Shown: positions 8,801-14,227, counted from the first letter of the stretch. The stretch: 14,227 bases of DNA from CAZVLE01 sp964627855 (GCA_964627855.1 CAZVLE010000051.1:1-14227), one strand, 5' to 3'. Numbers and translations are program-made. Notes: generated by a model from the sequence alone, not told the origin.

Positions 8801-9349
8801 CACTTTTTGCACCTCATGCGATGTTCGAAAGCCATCGAAAAAGTGTAGAAATGGCACCCTTGTTTTTAAGGTGGCAAGATGGGCAACCAGACCTAAGTCA
8901 ATTACCTCCTGAACAGAAGCCGAAGCAAGAAGGGCAAAGCCGGTCTGCCTGGCGGCCATGACATCAGAATGATCGCCAAAGATTGATAGGGCATGGGTTG
9001 ATAAAGCGCGGGCTGAGACATGAAAAACTGATGGCAGCAACTCGCCTGAGATTTTATACATATTCGGTATTTTTAGCAGGAGACCCTGTGATGCAGTAAA
9101 AGTGGTCGTTAAGGCCCCGTTTACCAGTGAGCCATGAACTGCTCCCGCAGCGCCGGCTTCTGATTGCATCGTTGCGACGCGCAGGGTTTGGCCGAAAATG
9201 TTTTTACGACCATAGGCAGCCCATTCGTCACAGACCTCTGCCATGGGCGATGATGGTGTGATCGGATAAATTGCCGCTACGTCACTTAGGGCATAAGCAA
9301 TATAAGAGGCGGCAGTATTACCGTCCATTGTTTCGACTAACTTACTCAA
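5816..9349 (-). CDS. nifJ: Pyruvate:ferredoxin (flavodoxin) oxidoreductase, single-chain
   Basis: Converts pyruvate and CoA to acetyl-CoA, CO2 and reduced ferredoxin; a central enzyme of anaerobic metabolism. About 1177 residues, full length for the fused homodimeric type. It begins with the TPP/pyruvate domain (MDGNTAASYIAYALSDVAAIYPITPSSPMAE). A ferredoxin-like domain has two four-cysteine motifs, CIQCNQCSFICP near 687 and CTGCGNCVDICP near 743. The proximal cluster site is CAGCGETPY near 808 with its distant Cys near 1073 (SPCIAHG), and the TPP motif is GDGWAYDIGFGG near 965. I chose the TTG at 9347-9349 because GGGGGTG lies 6 bases upstream; the in-frame GTG at 9356-9358 would overlap this site, and ATG 9328 would start right at the conserved MDGNT. 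It stands alone between two terminators. Confidence 0.97.
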   Translation of the reverse strand: MSKLVETMDGNTAASYIAYALSDVAAIYPITPSSPMAEVCDEWAAYGRKNIFGQTLRVATMQSEAGAAGAVHGSLVNGALTTTFTASQGLLLKIPNMYKISGELLPSVFHVSARALSTHALSIFGDHSDVMAARQTGFALLASASVQEVIDLGLVAHLATLKTRVPFLHFFDGFRTSHEVQKVELVDYEDIKKIVDWQAIREFRERALSPENPHQRGTAQNPDIYFQNREAANSYYLETPEKVTAVMDQVYELTGRRYNLFDYCGAPDAEAVVVCMGSACDTVEETVDYLVKQGEKVGLIKVRLYRPFSRDHFLSVLPQSCKRIAVLDRTKEPGALGEPLYQDICTALMEVKQTPLIIGGRYGLGSKEFNSCMSKGVFDNLRAEEPKNHFTVGINDDVTHTSIDYPTCFESSPESTYRAKFFGLGADGTVGANKNSIIIIGNNTDQYAQGYFVYDSKKSGGITVSHLRFGPEKIKSTYLIDQADFIACHNPSFVTRYDVLEGIREGGIFLLNSDWNVGEMETHLPAEMKQTIARKKLKFYNIDAFKIAGEIGLGGRINVIMQAAFFKLSGVIEPELAFKEIEKMIDKTYGKKGADIVEKNVAAIYKGVEALEEIKYPDSWADATTGATFTCEVAPQYVCDTIYPMIELKGDELPVSAFNPDGTVPTATTQYEKRGIAIQVPIWLPEHCIQCNQCSFICPHAAIRPYLARPEDLDGAPDQFVTVEGRSKDIDGLQYRIQVSPLDCTGCGNCVDICPSRTKALEMKPLDEVVAGEDANFRYAEALPELELELAANTVRGSQFRKPLFEYSGACAGCGETPYVKVITQLFGNRMVIANATGCSSIYGGNAPTVPYSVDSRGRGPAWASSLFEDNAEFGYGYWLGITQQREKLTDLVKEATDTAISTPLKDALNNWLAVKEQGEESLKAGDRVRELLEAEKPTADNAELLKEIGEKAGLLPKRSVWIFGGDGWAYDIGFGGLDHVIASGADVNILVMDTEVYSNTGGQSSKATPTAAIAKFAAAGKDMCKKDLGLMAVTYGYVYVAMVSMGANKSQFLKAIIEAEAYPGPSLIIAYSPCIAHGIDMSKSQSEGKLAVDSGYWPLYRYNPVLTAEGKNPFILDSKEPKEKLSTFMMNEVRFRALTKEFPERAEVLFEKAEKAAKERLEMYRQLAAAQSGGDS

Positions 9350-9422
9350 TAAAAACACCCCCGTATATGATTATTTTGAAAACGGTTTATTTTACAAATA
9401 TTACCGTATGCAATCCCGCTTG

Positions 9423-9451
9423 ATCTTAACACTTCTGATTAAACATGACAA
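9423..9451 (-). promoter_or_regulatory. Candidate nifJ promoter
   Basis: On the minus strand TTGTCA (9446-9451) and TAAGAT (9423-9428) are separated by exactly 17 bases; the matches to consensus are five and four of six. Transcription would begin near 9416, giving a leader of about 65 bases before the TTG start. The same TAAGAT -10 recurs in the candidate promoter of the response-regulator gene. Confidence 0.55.
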
Positions 9452-9521
9452 GCAGTAGGATTTGGCATTTTGTCTTTGCCGCAGCTATTTTAAGTTGCAG
9501 GGTTAATACAAACTGGTAATC

Positions 9522-9541
9522 TAACCTGAGGTTATGAACCT
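9522..9541. repeat. Two overlapping small palindromes upstream of nifJ
   Basis: TAACCT-G-AGGTTA (9522-9534) is a perfect 13-bp palindrome. Its right half also pairs with the next bases as AGGTT-ATG-AACCT (9529-9541). The shared middle arm means the two structures exclude each other, or that two dimeric sites overlap. It lies about 70 bases upstream of the predicted nifJ -35 box. This could be an operator; no family is recognised. Confidence 0.4.
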
Positions 9542-9719
9542 AAAATGCTAATTGATAAAATATGGCACATCCGCGTATTACCACTCAAGTATATGGGCAA
9601 CCCGGATACCCTGGAACAGCCGTACACTTCAACATAGAGCTGAGCAGTTAAGAAAGATGTTAAATCTATAACTGCAAAATGGCAATAACTGCCAGGATCT
9701 CTGTTTTCAACTTAACAGT

Positions 9720-9754
9720 AAATGCTGCCCTCCGGTGAGAAGAGCAGCATTTTA
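9720..9754 (-). terminator. Probable terminator of the saccharopine dehydrogenase-family gene
   Basis: A 9-bp perfect stem (AAATGCTGC at 9720-9728 and GCAGCATTT at 9744-9752) with an inner CTC/GAG pairing encloses the loop. It lies about 25 bases beyond the gene's stop codon in the direction of its transcription. The following T tract is short (ATTTACTGTT on the minus strand), so it is a modest terminator. Confidence 0.6.
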
Positions 9755-9778
9755 TGATCTTCAGACTAAATGTCAGGG

Positions 9779-10999
9779 TTAAAACAAGCGAGTCTTAACC
9801 GTTCGATCGACAGTAATTTTTAGTTTTTCCGCTTCATGCAAAAAATAATCTCTTTCTTCCTGCTCTAAAATTTCAGGGGGAAATACGCCAGTGCTTTTAA
9901 CTACTTCATTTACAAGCATTTTGGTAAAGAGAAAGGCTGATTGCCCGGTGTAATATGATTCGTGGGTCAGTCTGGCCAGGGCGAAGGACTCCCTTAACCC
10001 CGGAGCATTGACATAGTTTTCAATTTCTACTGCTCTGCCATCTTTAATACCTTTCAGCTTAACCAAAAAGGCGGCTTCCTCCTGTTCCATGCCTTCATCC
10101 AGTACTTTTTGAATTTCGTCAGGGTACTTGGGGGCGGGCGGAGTCAGTTCAGAGATCAGATCCATCGGCACGATCTGAACACCTTTTACCTCGATCGGTT
10201 TTTCAGAAAGCAGTCCCATCTTGTAAAGATTTTCAGCTAATTCAAGGGCCGGCCCGCCATAGCGGAAGTTTACATTCTTTACACCTTTAAAGATCTTATC
10301 GGCCAGCAGTCCCATCGTCACCGGTTCTTCATGTTCATGGTCAACCATGCGACGTTTACCAAGACCGCGGAATTCTTCCATGCTTGGGTAGTCAAAAGGC
10401 CTGGTGCGGCGAAACTTACCGTTTTCAAAGCGGATCGGTTCAGCAGCCATGTCGCCGAAAGCCGTTTTCGGAGACCACCAGAAGGGTATAAATTGTTTAG
10501 ACCAGACTCCATCGTAAACCAGTATTTCAATAGCTTGACAACTGTCGAGCAACTCAACTGAATCCCGGGCGATGACATTGGCAATACCAGGTGCTGAGCC
10601 AGTATTGATCAGAGCGGTCAGGCCTTTTGCTTCAAATTCCGGGCTGCGGTTCAGACAACGTTTTACCGCTTCGATGAAGTCAACATCACTTACCGGGCCC
10701 GAAGCCATATCCTGGTAATTGGCACCTGCTTGTAAGGCAGCATCCATAACATTCATGTTAAAGTTTGGATCCAGGCCGTTTACGATCAGGTCAACACCCT
10801 CTGCAGCTGCTTCAATTTCCTCTACCCTACGGGCATCCACACTAAAGGCCTTCGCCTTCTTTAGCTGGCCGGTTAATTCGGCCAGCGCCGTTGGATCATA
10901 ATCGGCACACCTGATCTCTTTTACTACCGCCTCTTCATCAAGGCGTTTGGCAATGGTACTGCCCTGGGCACCAACACCCGTAATCAAGACTTTTTTCAT
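9779..10999 (-). CDS. Saccharopine dehydrogenase-family oxidoreductase
   Basis: A 406-residue soluble oxidoreductase of the LYS9/saccharopine dehydrogenase NADP-binding family. The N-terminus is a Rossmann motif, KKVLITGVGAQGSTIAKRL, with GxGxxG at residues 8-13. VDLIVNGLDP follows near residue 70 and ALINTGSAPGIANVIARD near 130, the typical continuation of the domain. The rest is the C-terminal substrate domain, rich in aromatic residues (IPFWWSPKTAFGD). Start ATG 10999 has GCAGGTG about 10 bases upstream. It is a monocistronic gene with its own terminator, and no lysine or polyamine pathway gene is beside it. Bacterial members include carboxynorspermidine and related dehydrogenases acting on amino-acid conjugates; the substrate here cannot be assigned from sequence. 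Confidence 0.87.
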   Translation of the reverse strand: MKKVLITGVGAQGSTIAKRLDEEAVVKEIRCADYDPTALAELTGQLKKAKAFSVDARRVEEIEAAAEGVDLIVNGLDPNFNMNVMDAALQAGANYQDMASGPVSDVDFIEAVKRCLNRSPEFEAKGLTALINTGSAPGIANVIARDSVELLDSCQAIEILVYDGVWSKQFIPFWWSPKTAFGDMAAEPIRFENGKFRRTRPFDYPSMEEFRGLGKRRMVDHEHEEPVTMGLLADKIFKGVKNVNFRYGGPALELAENLYKMGLLSEKPIEVKGVQIVPMDLISELTPPAPKYPDEIQKVLDEGMEQEEAAFLVKLKGIKDGRAVEIENYVNAPGLRESFALARLTHESYYTGQSAFLFTKMLVNEVVKSTGVFPPEILEQEERDYFLHEAEKLKITVDRTVKTRLF

Positions 11000-11035
11000 T
11001 TAAATACTACACCTGCTTTCTTTGACTTTTAGGAT

Positions 11036-11056
11036 AAAATATTTACTAAATATTTT
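11036..11056. repeat. 21-bp perfect palindrome upstream of the saccharopine dehydrogenase-family gene
   Basis: Arms AAAATATTTA (11036-11045) and TAAATATTTT (11047-11056) flank a single central C. The element lies 37-57 bases before the gene start and about 60 bases from the -35 of the divergent response-regulator promoter. Being pure A/T in the arms it would make a weak RNA hairpin, so a protein-binding operator is more plausible. Chance symmetry in AT-rich DNA is possible. Confidence 0.5.
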
Positions 11057-11117
11057 TACCGGAATTAAAAAATTGCCTCTGCAATATAATACCATATCAA
11101 AGATGTTGCAGGGATAA

Positions 11118-11146
11118 TTGGCACCTGTTAATGTCGCTCTTAAGAT
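11118..11146 (+). promoter_or_regulatory. Candidate upstream promoter of the phoP-phoR pair
   Basis: TTGGCA (11118-11123) and TAAGAT (11141-11146) have a 17-base spacer. The -35 matches five and the -10 four of six consensus positions. Transcription would start near 11153, giving a leader of about 53 bases. Confidence 0.5.
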
Positions 11147-11187
11147 AAAAGATGACGTAAATTTCTTTCCTTAAAGTGTTGGTGCTG

Positions 11188-11196
11188 TGATAAAAT
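11188..11196 (+). promoter_or_regulatory. Extended -10 element immediately before phoP
   Basis: TGATAAAAT is an extended -10 (TG, one base, then TAAAAT at 11191-11196) with no convincing -35. A start about seven bases downstream would fall near 11203, giving a transcript with almost no leader before ATG 11206. It may be a second promoter, or chance AT-rich sequence. Confidence 0.4.
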
Positions 11197-11205
11197 ATTG
11201 ATGTT

Positions 11206-11949
11206 ATGACAAACGATAAAAAATACAGGCAGCGTTACATCTTGGTAGTTGAGGATGAAGAGGATATTGTCAGGCTTATCTCCTTTCATCTCGAAAAAGA
11301 AGGATACATGGTACAAAGTGCAGCCAGCGGTCCTGAGGCGCTGGATCTCGTCCGAGAGCGCCTTCCCGACCTGATTGTTCTAGATATTATGTTGCCCGAA
11401 CTGGATGGCCTTGAAGTCTGCCGCAGGCTGCGCAGCAATGAAAAATCAGCAGCTGTTCCTATTCTCATTCTCTCGGCCCGTAAAGAAGAACTTGATAAAG
11501 TGCTTGGTCTAGAGCTTGGCGCCGATGACTACATGGTTAAACCATTCAGTGTCCGTGAACTGGTAGCAAGAATAAGGGCTATGCTGCGCCGTCTTGAAAA
11601 TAAAGATCAGCGGAGTAGTGAAATGCAAAGTGATGAAGCTGTCCTTACTGCTGGCGATATTGTTTTGTACCCCGAGCAGCACCGTGTTATGGTCGCTGGT
11701 GAGACACGTACCCTGACTCACAAGGAATTCTTGCTGCTGCATCTACTGATGGCCAATACAGGCAGGGTGTTGACAAGGGAAATGCTGCTCGACAAGGTCT
11801 GGAACTATGAAGTTGAAGTGGACACCCGTACTGTTGATGTGCATGTCCGCTACCTGAGGCAAAAAATAGAAGCTGATCCGGCAAAACCTCTTTATATAGA
11901 GACGGTGCGCGGAGTAGGTTACAAGTTCACAGGTGACCGGGAGGATTAA
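11206..11949 (+). CDS. phoP: OmpR/PhoB-family response regulator, phosphate regulon type
   Basis: A 247-residue transcription factor. Its receiver domain (about residues 10-125) has the acidic pocket Glu16-Asp17-Glu18, phospho-acceptor Asp60 in IVLDIMLP, Ser90 and Lys112 in GADDYMVKPF. The C-terminal winged-helix domain (about 145-245) has LTHKEFLLLHLLMANTGRVLTREMLLDKVW and the terminal ETVRGVGYKF. The partner kinase gene begins one base after its stop, and a Pho-box-like array precedes pstS downstream, so PhoP (PhoB) is the likely identity rather than another OmpR regulator. An in-frame TAA at 11191 makes ATG 11206 the first usable start. No Shine-Dalgarno sequence precedes it, unlike most genes here, which suggests leaderless or low-level translation. 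Confidence 0.93.
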   Translation: MTNDKKYRQRYILVVEDEEDIVRLISFHLEKEGYMVQSAASGPEALDLVRERLPDLIVLDIMLPELDGLEVCRRLRSNEKSAAVPILILSARKEELDKVLGLELGADDYMVKPFSVRELVARIRAMLRRLENKDQRSSEMQSDEAVLTAGDIVLYPEQHRVMVAGETRTLTHKEFLLLHLLMANTGRVLTREMLLDKVWNYEVEVDTRTVDVHVRYLRQKIEADPAKPLYIETVRGVGYKFTGDRED

Positions 11950-11950
11950 C

Positions 11951-13744
11951 TTGTTAACGGGCATAAGGCTTCGTTTAATCACTTATTATCTGCTTGTAAT
12001 AGCCGTCATTGTTATTTCTATGGGGCTTTTTTTTATTTTCTTTTTGAACTATTTTTACATGCAAACCATTCGGGGGAATTTATATAATCAGGCTCGCCTG
12101 GTCGTAGTCCTGGCTGAAGATATGTTTGATAATAATGTTGCCGGCGCGGAGATTGATGCCCTCTTTAAATCACTGGGTGCAGAGCTCGGGGTCCGATTAA
12201 CCCTTGTAGATAGTGATGGCTCTGTTCTTGCCGATTCCGACCAGGATCCCGGGTTGATGGAAAATCATAAGGATCGACCGGAAATTATGCAGGCTATTGC
12301 TGAAGAGAAAGGTGTGGCCTCCAGGTACAGTGTAACCTTAGACGAGAACATGTATTACCTCGCAATCCCGCTTCGCCCTGCTTTGGCGGACGACATGCAG
12401 GTTGAGTCCGCGGCTGTAATGCGCCTGGCCCTGCCTCTATCTGCCATAAACAGAGCGGTTTCCAACCTTGTTCTTTTCATCTTGGGTGCACTGCTGCTGG
12501 CGTCACTGTTAGCCCTTCTCGCAGCCCTGTTTTTATCCAGAAAAATTACCGGGCCGATTAGCGCCATTAGCAGCGCAGCCCGTGATATTGCCAGTGGCAA
12601 TTATAATCCAACCCTGAATATTGCCGGGAAAGATGAGCTGGCCAACCTTGCCGAAAATATCAAGACTATGGGTAACACTTTAAATAAAAAGATGAACCAG
12701 GTTCTTGGAGAAAAAAATAAGCTGGAGACTATTGTTTCTTCAATGAGCAGCGGTATAATTCTTATCGACCGCAACTTAAATATCGAGATCATTAACCCGG
12801 CAGCCGAGGAGCTTTTTGATTTAAACAAGGAAAATATAATAGGTGTTCCCTTAAACAAAGCAATCCGTTATTATGCTCTTCATGAAAGCCTTAAAAGCGT
12901 TATTAACGATTGTGAGCCTAAAATACTGGAAGTAAACCTCTACTACCCGCGGGCTTCAATACTTGACACCTATATTGTTCCCGTTCTGGGAAACGAAAAT
13001 AATATTATTGGCCTGTTGCTTATTTTTCACGAGACTACCCAACTTCGGTCAATTGAAAAGATGCGCAGTGACTTTGTCGCCAATATTTCTCATGAGCTGC
13101 GAACTCCCCTAACTGCGGTTCTCGGCTATACGGAAACAATCCTCCACGAAGAATTAACCAGGGAGCAACTGCTTGATTTTTTACAAATTATCGAGCGGGA
13201 AACTAAAAGACTTGCCAGCCTGCTGGATGACTTGCTCGACCTGGCCCAGATAGAAAACGAGAAGGGATTCTTTAAAAAAGGCACCGTTGGTCTTAAAAAA
13301 CTAATCAATGAAGCCAGGCAAAGGGTTGAAGAGCAGGCCTTAAAAAGAGGGGTTACCATAGAGCTGGTCGAGCCTTCTGACGAAATATATGTGTCCGGTA
13401 ATGAACAATGGTTGCAGCAGGCGCTGGTCAATGTTCTGGAAAACAGTATCAGGCATGGCAAGATAAATGGAAGCATTGAACTTAAACTCTACCTTGAAAA
13501 TGGTCAAGCCTTTATCCAGGTAGCTGATGATGGTCCGGGGATACCCGAAGAAGATCTTCCCCACATTTTTGAACGATTCTACCGTGTAGATAAAGCCCGC
13601 TCACGTAAAAGCGGGGGAACCGGACTCGGACTCTCCATCGTTAAACATATTATGGAAGCCCACGATGCCGACTATTCCCTGCTTAGTGAAGCTGGTAAGG
13701 GCACACTTTTTAAGTTTACTCTTCCGCACAACACTATTCTTTAA
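11951..13744 (+). CDS. phoR: Membrane sensor histidine kinase, PhoR type
   Basis: A 597-residue kinase predicted to control the adjacent response regulator in response to phosphate limitation. Order: TM1 (about 8-35), an extracytoplasmic sensor region (about 36-170), TM2 (about 173-196), HAMP (about 197-250), PAS (about 257-365, containing IINPAAEELFDL), then HisKA with the H box SHELRTPL and phospho-acceptor His381. The ATPase domain follows, with N box NVLENSIRHG near 494, G1 DDGPGIP near 525, F box HIFERFYRVDKARS and G2 GGTGLGLS near 554. All catalytic boxes look intact. I chose TTG 11951 because GGGAGG lies 6 bases upstream; the in-frame GTG at 11933 would overlap the regulator by 17 bases and contain the ribosome site. 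The TM-sensor-TM-HAMP-PAS-kinase layout is that of Gram-positive PhoR. Confidence 0.92.
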   Translation: MLTGIRLRLITYYLLVIAVIVISMGLFFIFFLNYFYMQTIRGNLYNQARLVVVLAEDMFDNNVAGAEIDALFKSLGAELGVRLTLVDSDGSVLADSDQDPGLMENHKDRPEIMQAIAEEKGVASRYSVTLDENMYYLAIPLRPALADDMQVESAAVMRLALPLSAINRAVSNLVLFILGALLLASLLALLAALFLSRKITGPISAISSAARDIASGNYNPTLNIAGKDELANLAENIKTMGNTLNKKMNQVLGEKNKLETIVSSMSSGIILIDRNLNIEIINPAAEELFDLNKENIIGVPLNKAIRYYALHESLKSVINDCEPKILEVNLYYPRASILDTYIVPVLGNENNIIGLLLIFHETTQLRSIEKMRSDFVANISHELRTPLTAVLGYTETILHEELTREQLLDFLQIIERETKRLASLLDDLLDLAQIENEKGFFKKGTVGLKKLINEARQRVEEQALKRGVTIELVEPSDEIYVSGNEQWLQQALVNVLENSIRHGKINGSIELKLYLENGQAFIQVADDGPGIPEEDLPHIFERFYRVDKARSRKSGGTGLGLSIVKHIMEAHDADYSLLSEAGKGTLFKFTLPHNTIL

Positions 13745-13770
13745 TCCTGTTAATTTAGCAACAAGTTACA

Positions 13771-13863
13771 ACCCTGTCAAAAAAGCTGTCGGTGATAATA
13801 CTTCTTACCATTTAATAACCTGACAGGAACAGCGACTAAAAAGGAATAAACAATTGACAGGGT
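13771..13863. repeat. Inverted repeat ACCCTGTCAA / TTGACAGGGT with an internal copy
   Basis: ACCCTGTCAA (13771-13780) is matched by its exact reverse complement TTGACAGGGT (13854-13863). A third copy of the core heptamer, TGACAGG, lies between them at 13821-13827, and a partial one, CTGTCGG, at 13786-13792. The two same-orientation copies are 34 bases apart. The core CTGTCA resembles the enterobacterial Pho-box half site CTGTCAT, which may be coincidence. The last copy also supplies a consensus TTGACA, but no good -10 follows it. Confidence 0.5.
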
Positions 13864-13884
13864 GCTTGCCAGAAAATCTTTTTA

Positions 13885-13950
13885 TTTAACCTCGATTTAA
13901 CCTTAATTTTACCTTCTCTTCCTTCTATTTTAACCTTTAACAGCTATTAT
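13885..13950 (+). promoter_or_regulatory. Pho-box-like array and pstS promoter
   Basis: Heptamers TTTAACC occur at 13885, 13896 and 13929, with TTTTACC at 13907 and a poor match CTTCCTT at 13918. All starts are exact multiples of 11 bases apart, which places them on one face of the helix. A further TTTAACA begins at 13936. The last in-phase box ends 9 bases before TATTAT (13945-13950), and no -35 is seen at the normal distance. PhoP of Bacillus binds TTAACA-like direct repeats and PhoB of Escherichia coli binds 7-bp repeats with 4-bp spacers, both of 11-bp period, in front of a -10 box. Activation by the adjacent PhoP is inferred. Confidence 0.8.
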
Positions 13951-13986
13951 GCTTATGAGTTGAATTATTTTTCTAGGAGGAAGAGA

Positions 13987-14227
13987 ATGAATCAAAAAAG
14001 ATGGTTGACTTGTTTAGGACTGATCATAGCGGTATCGATGCTGCTGGTAGCCGGTTGTGGCGGTCAGCAAGCTGCTCCGGCAGATATGCCAGTTGAAGGC
14101 GATGCAGACGATACAATGGAAGAAGTAGCTGAAGAAGCAGCTCAGGAATCGGCATCGATTATGTTGGGTGGTTCTGACTCGGAAGTAAACGTTGTAGCAA
14201 GGTTGGCAGAAGAGTATATGAATGACA
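13987..14227 (+). CDS. pstS: Phosphate ABC transporter substrate-binding lipoprotein, truncated by the right edge
   Basis: The first 80 codons of a secreted lipoprotein predicted to bind phosphate outside the membrane and deliver it to a Pst permease. Residues 1-23 are a lipoprotein signal peptide: basic MNQKR, a hydrophobic core, and the lipobox LVAG before Cys24. An acidic linker of about 30 residues follows, and then SIMLGGSDSEVNVVARLAEEYMND, which resembles the start of PstS-type binding domains (GS-x-x-x-V near the first strand and an Ala-Glu helix). AGGAGG at 13974-13979, 7 bases before ATG 13987, is a strong ribosome site. Adjacent phoPR and the Pho-box array support phosphate over other oxyanions such as molybdate or tungstate. 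Most of the protein is not visible. Confidence 0.82.
   Translation, partial: MNQKRWLTCLGLIIAVSMLLVAGCGGQQAAPADMPVEGDADDTMEEVAEEAAQESASIMLGGSDSEVNVVARLAEEYMND

Larger units (their letters stand above)
9350..9778. other. Intergenic region upstream of nifJ
   Basis: About 430 bases without a supported gene. It contains, from right to left, a terminator-like hairpin for the saccharopine dehydrogenase-family gene, a roughly 170-base stretch with no recognisable element, two nested palindromes at 9522-9541, and the nifJ promoter at 9423-9451. In the predicted nifJ leader a short inverted pair ACGGT/ACCGT (9382-9386 and 9403-9407) could form a weak hairpin. A 24-codon open frame at 9445-9519 has no ribosome binding site. 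Confidence 0.6.
13745..13986. other. Intergenic region between phoR and pstS
   Basis: About 240 bases without a gene. The left half holds a 10-bp inverted repeat with an extra internal heptamer copy (13771-13863). The right half holds the Pho-box array, the -10 box and the pstS ribosome site. No clear rho-independent terminator follows phoR, so some read-through into pstS is possible. Confidence 0.65.

Noticed and set aside
9445..9519. A 24-codon plus-strand open frame in the nifJ upstream region
   Set aside because: No ribosome binding site, and it overlaps the nifJ -35 element on the other strand; most likely chance.
13126..13476. A 116-codon minus-strand open frame inside phoR
   Set aside because: Antisense to the conserved kinase domain, Ser/Leu/Cys-rich, and shows no family signature.
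13854..13886. TTGACA at 13854 as the -35 of a pstS promoter
   Set aside because: No acceptable -10 lies 16-18 bases downstream (TCTTTT at best). The TATTAT next to the Pho-box array is a better candidate.
1..14227. Mobile element, phage, CRISPR, toxin-antitoxin or other defence system
   Set aside because: No transposase, integrase, regular direct-repeat array, tRNA-flanked insertion or paired small genes were seen; coding content is typical chromosomal housekeeping.

Overview
The window reads as chromosomal DNA of an anaerobic Firmicute of the class Clostridia. The support is a single-chain pyruvate:ferredoxin oxidoreductase, a type III pantothenate kinase, a folE-HD-folP cluster, a dihydropteroate synthase with the long N-terminal extension seen in clostridia, and strong Shine-Dalgarno sites with frequent TTG starts (5 of 12 genes by my start choices). 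I cannot assign a genus. There is no sign of a mobile element, CRISPR array, rRNA or tRNA. Gene density is high and most genes are conserved housekeeping types.

Positions 1-3301 (minus strand) look like one operon transcribed leftward from a good promoter at 3334-3363: a polytopic CPBP-type membrane protein with degenerate protease motifs, folE (GTP cyclohydrolase I), a small HD-domain phosphohydrolase, and folP, which runs off the left edge. The HD protein sits where the pathway needs a dihydroneopterin triphosphate phosphatase. Diverging from it, 3473-5697 (plus strand) is a compact operon: coaX, a patatin-like lipid hydrolase and a nitroreductase. It ends in a 17-bp-stem terminator at 5720-5759 that should work in both directions.

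Positions 5816-9349 (minus) hold nifJ/por, with its own promoter about 75-100 bases upstream of the start. Behind it lies a ~430-bp non-coding stretch with small nested palindromes and the terminator of the next gene. Positions 9779-10999 (minus) encode a saccharopine dehydrogenase-family oxidoreductase of unknown substrate. A 21-bp perfect palindrome sits in its upstream region.

Positions 11206-14227 (plus) form a phosphate-starvation module: a PhoP/PhoB-type response regulator, a PhoR-type sensor kinase starting one base after it, and the beginning of pstS. The gap before pstS carries TTTAACC-like heptamers at an exact 11-bp period, ending 9 bases before a TATTAT -10 box. That is the architecture of a Pho box. 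The inferred circuit is that PhoR senses phosphate limitation and phosphorylates PhoP, which binds the repeats and activates pstS and presumably the rest of a pst operon beyond the right edge.

I did not find a convincing wholly new system. The most worthwhile leads are the HD protein as the missing pterin phosphatase, the apparently inactive CPBP protein heading the folate operon, the Pho-box array with an unexplained 10-bp inverted repeat next to it, and the possible leaderless transcript of the response regulator.
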